A DNA stretch of 64,000 bases from Pseudoduganella aquatica (GTDB lineage: Bacteria > Pseudomonadota > Gammaproteobacteria > Burkholderiales > Burkholderiaceae_D), in contig NZ_WWCU01000029.1 of the NCBI RefSeq assembly GCF_009857595.1, positions 16,064 to 80,063 on the forward strand. The letters are read 5' to 3'. Made by a program: the position numbers and the translations under genes. How positions within the stretch are numbered: the first letter of the stretch is position 1; each line of letters starts with the position of its first letter. The notes under the pieces were generated by a model. The model did no database searches. It worked only from the letters and a program-made list of their open reading frames with translations, and was not told where the DNA came from. This document shows, one piece after another, positions 48,201 through 54,876 of the stretch.

Positions 48201-48509
48201 CGCAAGAACGCGACCCAGCCCAGTCCGCCGCTCGCCAACGCCCTGCTGATGCAGGCGGACCTCGACCGGGCGGCAGGCAACGGCGCGGCCGCGCGCAGTG
48301 CCTGCGTCAAGGCGCAGCAGGTGCTGGCCGGCCTGGCCGAACGCAGCACCGACTACGCGCTGCTGGCGCCGCACGTGCGCGCCCACATGTGCACCGGCAC
48401 CTTTGCGGAAGCGGCCGCGCAGCAGGAACGCCTGCAGCGCATGGCCTACCAGGAGGTCCATTACATGCGGGCCTTGTCCGCCGCCGCTTCCGGCAAAGGC
48501 GCGCCATGA
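45222..48509 (+). CDS. Membrane-bound wHTH - STAND NTPase (nSTAND1-like) - TPR regulator
   Basis: A 1095-residue protein. In order: an OmpR-type DNA-binding winged helix (residues 1-100; EPRAMDVLRYLCRHAGAVIP, then NPVHKAITQLRRALGD and FIETIRKRGYR); an nSTAND1-like NTPase starting at FRGLEAFQENHAAVFFGR, with Walker A GPSGSGKTSL (about 163-172) and a Walker B-like VGLFVDRLEAIF near 262; one transmembrane helix (about 582-602); then a long TPR-like helical region of about 450 residues. The layout resembles CadC plus a STAND module. The TPR part would face the periplasm if the N-terminus is cytoplasmic. It heads the peptide-export gene row and probably regulates it and the divergent P47-like gene. 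Confidence 0.8.
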   Translation: MSDRGFRFGEWQINPDSNTLHNGNESSQLEPRAMDVLRYLCRHAGAVIPAEELLQSCWGNAELGDNPVHKAITQLRRALGDSSTEPRFIETIRKRGYRAIAPVTANVAADEGGWLQGSPFRGLEAFQENHAAVFFGRMQAVAQLRDLVRKQTTGGCAMGLVLGPSGSGKTSLVRAGLLPQLMKSLNSVAEPVALECTLYMDCADLAEGGLFQALAAVLLDTELDGKLLFSGDNAEALAKRLESAHSDAVIERLRHAGRRPRVGLFVDRLEAIFRAPGMNDDTRARFIALLEQMARSGAVLVMLACRNDFYPDVIALPALMALKARGGHFDLSPPEGADIAQIVRQPARAAQLRFEQDPVSGASLDDVLCDAARGSPDTLPLLQYCLNELYRQRGEDGTLRFSVFAELGGIDGAIAARAEQVVEALEPSQRAALPHVLSLLVDLSEEQGPVTARRAAWSSLDGAEAQALVRALVEARLFVSELASDVASFGVTHEALLRRWPRVADWIEQHRHALQVRTRIGHDAERWAAAGRPRDLLLPRGSQVNQARALLDMDGFTLAPQEQEYVRVSMQKVKLAERLKLAMMAGVTLLAVLAVILGIAARNAERDAEQQRTEAEGLMSYMLGEFVEKLRPLGRLDLLDGISGKALAYLSAAQSTDASPTTLEQRVKALHVIAEVNIARSNPAKATEALQAAHAILLKLERTGSDRKALYKALGANAFYQGQIHLSRAELDPAEKFFKEYREHSNSLAASDPDDADGWMEQSYAHSNLGAVAMRRSQYEAAADAFAKSVELKQRVLASGTGTPKLPADLANTISWLAEAKAKQGLLNEAMALYQREEELVRPLHNSAPSDALWTYRLANALTYQGELRLALGQRGEARANLHDAESLLRDVVKQDPSNRHWLTNLYWAQLKLYDLDSDLGKAAEALPKQLALQQNLATLRGPDGKAQNDRILQLTAVAQQSLAATQLKLDMLADARRQLAESTAILEQLYQTRKNATQPSPPLANALLMQADLDRAAGNGAAARSACVKAQQVLAGLAERSTDYALLAPHVRAHMCTGTFAEAAAQQERLQRMAYQEVHYMRALSAAASGKGAP

Positions 48510-48577
48510 ACATTTTTTGCAGTTGCAGTTCCCCGGATGCATACGTCCGTTCCCTGAGTAGTTCCCACCGCCGTTAA
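48506..48577 (+). CDS. Possible 23-residue coupled ORF
   Basis: Starts in an ATGA overlap with the stop of the STAND regulator and encodes MNIFCSCSSPDAYVRSLSSS plus three basic residues. It has two Cys and no leader motif. It ends 15 bases before the precursor peptide gene. It may only serve to carry ribosomes forward, or be a chance frame. Confidence 0.25.
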   Translation: MNIFCSCSSPDAYVRSLSSSHRR

Positions 48578-48592
48578 TTTAGGAGCCTTACC

Positions 48593-48793
48593 ATGAAATC
48601 GATCTTCTCCGCACTGAGCAACGCTTTCAGCAACACCACCGCCCCTGCTGCTGCAACCCCAATGCGCAGCCTGTCCGCCGCCGAAGTGGCATCGGTGGCC
48701 GGCGCACCGGAAATCGGCCATGACGGCTTCCCGCTGGCAGTCGACACCACGCTGCTCGCCAAGGTGGTCGTGCAACTGCCCGTGATCGGATAA
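48593..48793 (+). CDS. Precursor peptide with double-glycine-type (GA) leader
   Basis: A 66-residue peptide preceded by AGGAG at 48582. Residues 27-38 (LSAAEVASVAGA) match the leader consensus read by C39 peptidases: Leu at -12, Ser -11, Glu -8, hydrophobic -7, Val -4, Gly -2, Ala -1. Cleavage after Ala38 would free a 28-residue peptide beginning PEIGHDGFPLAVD and ending VVVQLPVIG. The product has no Cys, is acidic to neutral, and has a hydrophobic C-terminal half. The exporter genes directly follow. No modification enzyme is nearby, so an unmodified bacteriocin-like or signalling peptide is the simplest reading. I recognise no family. Confidence 0.72.
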   Translation: MKSIFSALSNAFSNTTAPAAATPMRSLSAAEVASVAGAPEIGHDGFPLAVDTTLLAKVVVQLPVIG

Positions 48794-48831
48794 GGCAACG
48801 CCCGGCCCCCGCCGGATGCCAGCTTGCGCAA

Positions 48832-48856
48832 CCGGGCCGCCTTCGGGCCGGCCCGG
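48832..48856 (+). promoter_or_regulatory. GC hairpin between precursor and exporter genes
   Basis: CCGGGCC and GGCCCGG form a 7-bp stem around a CCTTCGGG core that can close on a UUCG tetraloop. There is no T-run, so it is more likely an mRNA-stabilising or partial attenuation element. Such a structure could make the short precursor message exceed the exporter message. Confidence 0.45.
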
Positions 48857-48893
48857 CCTTCCCCCAGCTTAATACCCCTATGACTAGCCCAGC

Positions 48894-50180
48894 ATGAACA
48901 GCCTGTTCCGCGATCAGGCCATCCACCACAAATCGCACCGCCTGCACGGCGCCGTCATCCTGGCACGCACCTGGAGCTACCCCGCGCTGACCCTGTTCTT
49001 CTGTTGCCTGATTGCCGCCATTGTTATCTTCGCGCTGTATTTCGGCTTTTCCCGCAAAGAAACGGTGAGCGGCATGCTGGTGCCCGAGCGCGGCAGCGTG
49101 CGCCTGGCCACGCCGCAGGCAGGTGTGATCAGCCGCCTCTACGTCGGCGAAGGCCAGGCGGTGCGCGTCGGCGATCCGCTCTACCTGCTGTCGAGCGAGC
49201 GCACCAGCGCCAGCGGCGCCACCCAGGCCGCCATCAACCAGTCGCTGCAGGCGCGCATCGCCCATTTGCGGCAGGAACTGGAGCAGCAGGGCCGCCAGCG
49301 CGGCAACAAAGGCGAGGAACTGGCGCAGCGCCTGGCCAGCCTGGACGCGAGCTTGCGCCAGATCGACGGCGAACTGGCTTTGCGCCGCCAAAAAGTACAG
49401 ATCATGCGTGAAGTGAGCAGCAACGTCGCCGATCTCGCGCGCGACGGCGCCGTCTCGCGCAACGCCGCCAGCGACAAGGCGGCCGAATTGATGGAGCAGC
49501 AAGCGCGCATTGCGGCGCTGGAAGGCAGCCGTTTGGCCACCCAGCGCGAACTGGTGGCGCTGGCCGCCAGCCGCGCCGACCTGCCGCTGCAAAGCGGGCG
49601 CGAAGCGTCGCAATTGCAGCGCGACATAGAAGCGCTGAAGCAGGCTGCCAGCGAAAGCGAGGCCCAGCGCGAGCTGCTGGTGCGCGCCGGCCAGCCCGGC
49701 CGGGTGGCGGCCATCGTGCTCGACCAGGGCCAGGCCGTGGCGGCCGACCAGCGCGTGGCCAGCCTGCTGCCGCAGGACAGCGTGCTGGAAGCCGAACTCT
49801 ACGTGCCCACGCGCGCGGCCGGCTTTATCCGTCCCGGCACCGAAGTGCTGCTGCGCTACGACGCCTTCCCCTACCAGAAGTTCGGCCAATACACGGGCCG
49901 CGTGCGCCAGATCTCGCAGGCCACCGCGCCGTTCGGCGAACTGCAGCGCGCCGCCGGCTACGCCGCCACGGGCGCGGGCGCAGCCGGGGCCGCCGCGCTG
50001 GGCGCCGCCGAGCCCGTCTACCGCATCCGCGTCCGGCTCGACGCGCAACAGATCACCGCCGCCGGCCAGCGGCGCCCGCTGATGCCCGGCATGCAGCTGG
50101 GCGCCACGCTGGTGCTGGAACACCGCACGCTGGCCGAGTGGGCGCTGGAACCGCTGCTGGGCATGCGCGGACGCTTATAA
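48894..50180 (+). CDS. HlyD-family membrane fusion protein of a peptide exporter
   Basis: A 428-residue periplasmic adaptor. One N-terminal transmembrane helix (about residues 30-52) is followed by GFSRKETVSGMLVPERGSVR, which starts the barrel-sandwich domain typical of CvaA-like adaptors. A coiled-coil hairpin (about 115-255) and a beta-barrel part with FPYQKFGQYTGRV complete it. It would join the ABC exporter at 50195 to an outer-membrane channel; no TolC gene is in the window, so a TolC from elsewhere is needed. No ribosome binding site is obvious before the ATG. An Ala/Gly-rich insert lies at about 357-376. Confidence 0.87.
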   Translation: MNSLFRDQAIHHKSHRLHGAVILARTWSYPALTLFFCCLIAAIVIFALYFGFSRKETVSGMLVPERGSVRLATPQAGVISRLYVGEGQAVRVGDPLYLLSSERTSASGATQAAINQSLQARIAHLRQELEQQGRQRGNKGEELAQRLASLDASLRQIDGELALRRQKVQIMREVSSNVADLARDGAVSRNAASDKAAELMEQQARIAALEGSRLATQRELVALAASRADLPLQSGREASQLQRDIEALKQAASESEAQRELLVRAGQPGRVAAIVLDQGQAVAADQRVASLLPQDSVLEAELYVPTRAAGFIRPGTEVLLRYDAFPYQKFGQYTGRVRQISQATAPFGELQRAAGYAATGAGAAGAAALGAAEPVYRIRVRLDAQQITAAGQRRPLMPGMQLGATLVLEHRTLAEWALEPLLGMRGRL

Positions 50181-50194
50181 AGAAAGCTAGCTGA

Positions 50195-52312
50195 ATGATC
50201 AATCTGGGATGGCGCCGCCAGGCGCCGGTCTTACTGCAAACGGAAGCGACGGAATGCGGCCTGGCCAGCCTGGCCATGGTGGCCGACTACCACGGCTACC
50301 GCACCGGCCTGGCCGCGCTGCGCCTGCGCTTCCCCATCTCGCGCAAGGGCGCCACGCTGGAGAGCCTGATGCGCATTGCGCGCGCGCTCAGGCTGGAAAG
50401 CCGGCCGCTGCGGCTGGAGCCGGCCAACCTGCCGGAACTGGCCCTGCCCTGCATCCTGCACTGGGACCTGGACCATTTCGTGGTGCTGGTGGCGGTGTCG
50501 GCGCGCCACGTGGTCATCCACGACCCCGCCGTGGGCCGCCGCCGCCTCACGCTGGCCGAGTTCGGCAAACACTTCTCCGGCGTGGCGCTGGAACTGCGCC
50601 CGGCCAGCGACTTCCGCCCGGCGCGCCAGGAGCTGCAGTTCACGCTGCGCGGCCTGATGGGCCATATCACCGGCCTGCGGCGCGGCCTGGGCCAGATCCT
50701 GCTGCTGAGCCTGGGGCTGGAAACCATCGCCATCGGCCTGCCCTTCTTCCTGCAATGGGTGGTCGACCAGGCCCTGCTGTCGGCCGACCGCGACCTGCTG
50801 GCCACGCTGGCGCTCGGCTTCGCCCTGCTGGTGCTGATCCAGGCCGCCATGACGGCGGTGCGCGGCTGGTTCGTGGTGGCGCTCAGCACCAGCATGAATT
50901 TCCAGTGGTTCGGCAATGTGTTCTCGCACATGATGCGCCTGCCGCTGGACTACTACGAAAAGCGCCACGTGGGCCGCATCATCTCCAGCTTCGGCTCCAT
51001 CGCCGCCATCCAGAAAACCCTGACCACCGGTTTCGTGCAAGCCCTGGTGGACGGCGTGATGGTGGCCGGCACGCTGGCCATGATGGTGCTGTACAGCGGC
51101 GCGCTGGCGGCCGTGGCCGTGGGCGCCGTCGCGCTGTACGGCGTGCTGCGCTGGAGCCTGCTGCACGCGCTGCGCGACGCCTCCGCCGAGCAGATCATCC
51201 ATGCGGCGCGCCAGACCACGCATTTCTTTGAAACGGTGAACGGCATCCAGAGCGTGCGCCTGTTCGGCAAGGGCGAGCAGCGCCGCGCCGGCTGGCTCAA
51301 CATCCTGGCGGAACAGTTCAACGCCGAGCTGCGCGTGCAGCGCCTGAACATCAGCCACGACACCGCGCGCACGCTGCTGTTCGGCGCCGAGCGCGTGCTG
51401 GTGGTCTGGCTGGCCGCGCGCGCCGTGCTGGACGGCCACTTTACGGTGGGCATGCTGTTCGCCTTCATCGCCTACCAGGACCAGTTTTCCCAGCGCCTGG
51501 GCGCGCTGATCGACAAGCTGGTGGAGTTCCGCATGCTGCGCCTGCACGGCGAACGCGTGGCCGACATTGTGCTGACCGGCACCGAACCCGAAGGCCCGCA
51601 CGACGCCGACGAGCCCGACCTGCCGCCCGCCGCGCCCAGCCTGGAGCTGCGCGGCGTGGCCTTCCGCTATTCGCCCACCGAGCCGCTGATCTTCGAGCAG
51701 CTGGACCTGAAGATCGCGGCCGGCTCCTGCGTCGCCATTACCGGCGCCTCCGGCTGCGGCAAGACCACGCTGGTCAAGATATTGCTCGGCCTGCTCACGC
51801 CCGAGCATGGCGAAGTGCTGGTGGGCGGCGTGCCGGTGGCGCGGCTGGGCGTGAGCAATTACCGGCAGATGATAGGCACGGTGATGCAGGAGGACCGCAT
51901 GTTCTCCGGCTCGGTGGCCGAGAATATCAGCTTCTTCGATCCCGAACCGGACTGGCAGCGCATCCGCGCCTGCGCCCAGCAGGCGGCGGTGCACCAGGAA
52001 ATCGAAGCCATGCCCATGGCCTACAACACCATCACCGGCGACAACGGCATGGGCATCAGCGGCGGCCAGCGCCAGCGCATCCTGCTGGCGCGCGCGCTGT
52101 ACCGCCGGCCCAGGATCCTGGTGCTGGACGAGGCCACCAGCGAACTCGATATTGCCAACGAGAAAAGCGTCAACGCCACCATCGAGGCCCTGGGGCTGAC
52201 CCGCATCATCGTGGCGCACCGGCCGGAAACCATCGCCATGGCCGAACGCGTGCTGGTGGTCAGGAACGGCCGGCTGGAACAGGAAAGCCGCGCAGTTTCC
52301 CTTGTTTTGTAA
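50195..52312 (+). CDS. Peptidase-containing ABC transporter (C39 peptidase, CvaB-like)
   Basis: A 705-residue exporter that both cleaves and exports leader peptides. The C39 peptidase (residues 1-130) is intact: Gln15 and Cys21 in LLQTEATECGLASLAMV, His94 in WDLDHFVVL, Asp110 in VIHDPAVG. The transmembrane region is at about 165-435. The ABC domain has Walker A GASGCGKTTL (about 514-523), signature ISGGQRQRI (about 620) and Walker B ILVLDEATSELD (about 638). Full length for the family. It lies 14 bases after the HlyD-like gene. The peptide at 48593, with a perfect GA leader, is its evident substrate. Confidence 0.93.
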   Translation: MINLGWRRQAPVLLQTEATECGLASLAMVADYHGYRTGLAALRLRFPISRKGATLESLMRIARALRLESRPLRLEPANLPELALPCILHWDLDHFVVLVAVSARHVVIHDPAVGRRRLTLAEFGKHFSGVALELRPASDFRPARQELQFTLRGLMGHITGLRRGLGQILLLSLGLETIAIGLPFFLQWVVDQALLSADRDLLATLALGFALLVLIQAAMTAVRGWFVVALSTSMNFQWFGNVFSHMMRLPLDYYEKRHVGRIISSFGSIAAIQKTLTTGFVQALVDGVMVAGTLAMMVLYSGALAAVAVGAVALYGVLRWSLLHALRDASAEQIIHAARQTTHFFETVNGIQSVRLFGKGEQRRAGWLNILAEQFNAELRVQRLNISHDTARTLLFGAERVLVVWLAARAVLDGHFTVGMLFAFIAYQDQFSQRLGALIDKLVEFRMLRLHGERVADIVLTGTEPEGPHDADEPDLPPAAPSLELRGVAFRYSPTEPLIFEQLDLKIAAGSCVAITGASGCGKTTLVKILLGLLTPEHGEVLVGGVPVARLGVSNYRQMIGTVMQEDRMFSGSVAENISFFDPEPDWQRIRACAQQAAVHQEIEAMPMAYNTITGDNGMGISGGQRQRILLARALYRRPRILVLDEATSELDIANEKSVNATIEALGLTRIIVAHRPETIAMAERVLVVRNGRLEQESRAVSLVL

Positions 52313-52351
52313 AAAGAGTAAGATAGGGCTTCATTGTTCAGGAGGACGGCC

Positions 52352-52729
52352 ATGAAGCAATCGATCAAGGCGGCTCTGATTTCGGCGCTGCTATTTCCGG
52401 GCCTGGGCCAGATACTGGTGCTCAAGCGCTTCGCGCGGGGCTGCATCTTTTTGCTGCCCACGCTGGCGGGCGCGGTGACCATATTGCGGGTGGTGGCGGT
52501 GCAGGTGAATGCGCTGGCCGGCCAGCTGGCCAACGGCACCTTGCCTTTCGACATCACCATGATCGCCCAGCAGATCGCCGCGTCGCGCACCAACGGCCCG
52601 GCCATGACGGCGGCCACGCTGGCCTGCGTGCTGTGCTGGTCGGCCAGCATACTCGACGCGATTCTGTTCGGCAACGACCAGCATTACCACCATCCCCAGC
52701 ATCCCCACCCCCAGCAAGGACAGCAATGA
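52352..52729 (+). CDS. Small membrane protein of the peptide-export locus
   Basis: A 125-residue protein with three probable membrane segments: AALISALLFPGLGQILVL, GCIFLLPTLAGAVTILRVVA and TAATLACVLCWSASILDAIL. The FPGLGQ motif is shared with TM2-like/DUF5683-type small membrane proteins. The C-terminal tail is His/Pro/Gln-rich (HYHHPQHPHPQQ), which could bind metal. A strong AGGAGG lies 6 bases before the ATG at 52352. It is coupled to the cupin gene by ATGA. Function unknown; an accessory or immunity role is only an inference from position. Confidence 0.65.
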   Translation: MKQSIKAALISALLFPGLGQILVLKRFARGCIFLLPTLAGAVTILRVVAVQVNALAGQLANGTLPFDITMIAQQIAASRTNGPAMTAATLACVLCWSASILDAILFGNDQHYHHPQHPHPQQGQQ

Positions 52730-53124
52730 CAGCCAATCTGACCCGGGCCGCCTGCGCCCTTGCCGCCGCCGTGGCGCTGGCCGCTCCGGCGCATGCGCAA
52801 AACACCGGCATCAAGCGCACGGTGGTGCTCAAGGCGGACGTGTCCGTACCGGGGCGGGAAGCGGTGGTGGCCAATGTGGAGCTGGCGCCCGGCGCGGTGG
52901 CGGGACGCCACAGCCACCCCGGCGACGAGATCAGCTATATACAGGAAGGCGAGGGAGAATTGCTGATCGAAGGCGAAGACCCGCGCCGCGTCAAAGCGGG
53001 CGAGGCCTTCGTGATCAAGGCCGGCGTGGTGCACGACGCCCGCAACACCGGCGGCGGAACCATGAAGCTGACGGGCGTGTACGTGGTGGACAAGGGCAAG
53101 CCGCTGGCCACCCCTGCCAAATAA
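52726..53124 (+). CDS. Exported cupin-fold protein
   Basis: A 132-residue protein with a signal peptide (MTANLTRAACALAAAVALAAPAHA cut after residue 24) and a single cupin domain. The metal ligands are visible in GRHSHPGDEISYIQEGEG (two His, Glu) and in the later His of GVVHDARN. The substrate is unknown. It overlaps the membrane-protein stop by 4 bases, so it belongs to the same message, and it is convergent with prfC with 8 bases between. Confidence 0.8.
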   Translation: MTANLTRAACALAAAVALAAPAHAQNTGIKRTVVLKADVSVPGREAVVANVELAPGAVAGRHSHPGDEISYIQEGEGELLIEGEDPRRVKAGEAFVIKAGVVHDARNTGGGTMKLTGVYVVDKGKPLATPAK

Positions 53125-53132
53125 AGCCCAGC

Positions 53133-54812
53133 TTAGGTCAGCTTGGCCGCGTGCTCGCGCGTGGCGTGGAACTGCAGCTTGGGCCAGCGTTCCTGCGTCA
53201 GGCGCAGGTTGACGCTGGACGTTGCCAGGTAGGCCATATTGCCGGCCGCGTCGTAGGCCACGTTGTGGCCCAGCGCCGCCTCGAAGTCCACCAGGGCCTT
53301 CTTGTCGTCCGACGACACCCAGCGCGCGCTGCTGATGCTGGTGCCTTCAAACACGGCGTCCACGCCGTATTCATTCATCAAGCGGCTGGCCACCACCTCG
53401 AACTGCAGCACACCGACCGCGCCCAGCACCAGCTCGCCGCCCTGCACCGGCTTGAAGACCTGCACCGCGCCCTCCTCGCCCAGCTGCTGCAAGCCCTTGT
53501 GCAGCTGCTTGATTTTCAGCGGGTTGCGGATGCGCACCTGGCGGAAGAAGTCCGGCGCGAAATACGGAATGCCGGTGAAAGTCAGCAGTTCGCCTTCCGA
53601 GAAGGAGTCGCCGATCTGCATATTGCCGTGGTTGGGCAAGCCGATGATGTCGCCGGCGTACGCCTCTTCCACCTGCTCGCGCGAGGACGCCATAAACGTC
53701 ACCACGGACGACACTTTCACCTCGCGCCCCAGGCGCAGGTGCTTGACCTTCATGCCGCGCTCGAAGCGGCCCGAGCACACGCGCAGGAAGGCGATGCGGT
53801 CGCGGTGCGCCGGGTCCATATTGGCCTGGATCTTGAACACGAAGCCGGTGAACGGCTGCTCGGTGGGCTCGACCACGCGCACGGTGGCGTCGCGGCCGCG
53901 CGGCGCCGGCGCCCAGTCCACCAGCGCCGACAGGATCTCGCGCACGCCGAAGTTGTTGATGGCCGAGCCAAAGAACACCGGCGTCTGCACGCCGGCCAGG
54001 AACTCTTCCAGGTCGAAAGGATGCGACGCGCCCTTGACCAGTTCCACTTCCATGCGCAGCTGATCCATTTCCAGCGGGAACATTTCTTGCAGGCGAGGAT
54101 TATCGATGCCCTTGATGATTTCCACCGCCTGGTCCGCGCTTTCCGAACCGGCGCGGAACAGCAGGATCTCGTCGTTCAGCAGGTGGTACACGCCGCGGAA
54201 GTTCTTGCCCATGCCGATAGGCCAGGTCACCGGCGCGCACTGGATCTTCAGCACCGATTCCAGCTCGTCGAGCAGCTCCAGCGGGTCGCGGCATTCGCGG
54301 TCCAGCTTGTTCATGAAGGTGACGATGGGCGTATTCCGCATGCGGCACACGTCCAGCAGCTTGATGGTCTGCGCCTCCACGCCCTTGGCCGCGTCGATCA
54401 CCATCAGCGCCGAGTCCACCGCCGTCAGCACGCGGTAAGTGTCTTCCGAGAAGTCCTGGTGGCCGGGGGTGTCGAGCAGGTTGATGATGTGGTCGCGGAA
54501 GTCGAACTGCATCACCGAGGAAGCCACGGAAATGCCGCGCTGCTTCTCGATTTCCATCCAGTCCGACGTGGCGTGGCGGCCCGATTTGCGCGCCTTGACC
54601 GTGCCGGCCATCTGGATCGCGCCCGAGAACAGCAGCAGCTTTTCGGTCAGCGTGGTTTTACCCGCATCCGGGTGGGAAATAATGCCGAAGGTGCGGCGGC
54701 GCTGGGTTTCGCGCGCGATCAGCGCGGGCGTCTTGCCGCTGGAGGCTGCCGGCGCGTCGTCCGGGGTGTCAGGAATGCTGTTGTCGATGTCGTTGGCCAT
54801 GTTCGCGACCAT
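53133..54812 (-). CDS. prfC: Peptide chain release factor 3
   Basis: A 559-residue translational GTPase that recycles RF1/RF2 from the ribosome. G1 is SHPDAGKTTL (about residues 46-55), switch and G3 LDTPGHQDFSEDT, G4 FMNKLDR, and the RF3-specific C-terminal part follows (EYGVDAVFEG). The N-terminus is about 30 residues longer than E. coli RF3 (529), a low-complexity Asp/Pro/Ala stretch. The ATG at 54812 is used; 54800 is an alternative. A near-consensus promoter lies just upstream. Confidence 0.95.
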   Translation of the reverse strand: MVANMANDIDNSIPDTPDDAPAASSGKTPALIARETQRRRTFGIISHPDAGKTTLTEKLLLFSGAIQMAGTVKARKSGRHATSDWMEIEKQRGISVASSVMQFDFRDHIINLLDTPGHQDFSEDTYRVLTAVDSALMVIDAAKGVEAQTIKLLDVCRMRNTPIVTFMNKLDRECRDPLELLDELESVLKIQCAPVTWPIGMGKNFRGVYHLLNDEILLFRAGSESADQAVEIIKGIDNPRLQEMFPLEMDQLRMEVELVKGASHPFDLEEFLAGVQTPVFFGSAINNFGVREILSALVDWAPAPRGRDATVRVVEPTEQPFTGFVFKIQANMDPAHRDRIAFLRVCSGRFERGMKVKHLRLGREVKVSSVVTFMASSREQVEEAYAGDIIGLPNHGNMQIGDSFSEGELLTFTGIPYFAPDFFRQVRIRNPLKIKQLHKGLQQLGEEGAVQVFKPVQGGELVLGAVGVLQFEVVASRLMNEYGVDAVFEGTSISSARWVSSDDKKALVDFEAALGHNVAYDAAGNMAYLATSSVNLRLTQERWPKLQFHATREHAAKLT

Positions 54813-54817
54813 AACAA

Positions 54818-54854
54818 TGGCCCCGCGTAAAACCTGCTATTTTACACGGGGCCA
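54818..54854. terminator. 15-bp hairpin between pilY1 and prfC
   Basis: Arms TGGCCCCGCGTAAAA and TTTTACACGGGGCCA pair at 14 of 15 positions with a 7-base loop. It follows pilY1 by 22 bases and could end that message. It also overlaps the prfC -10 box and leader. Confidence 0.55.
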
Positions 54855-54867
54855 GCATTAGTCTCAA
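54839..54867 (-). promoter_or_regulatory. prfC promoter
   Basis: On the minus strand, TTGAGA (54867-54862), 17 bases, then TAAAAT (54844-54839). Transcription would start about 20 bases before the prfC ATG, so prfC is independent of pilY1 even though both face the same way. Confidence 0.65.
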
Positions 54868-54876
54868 TCTCACTCG

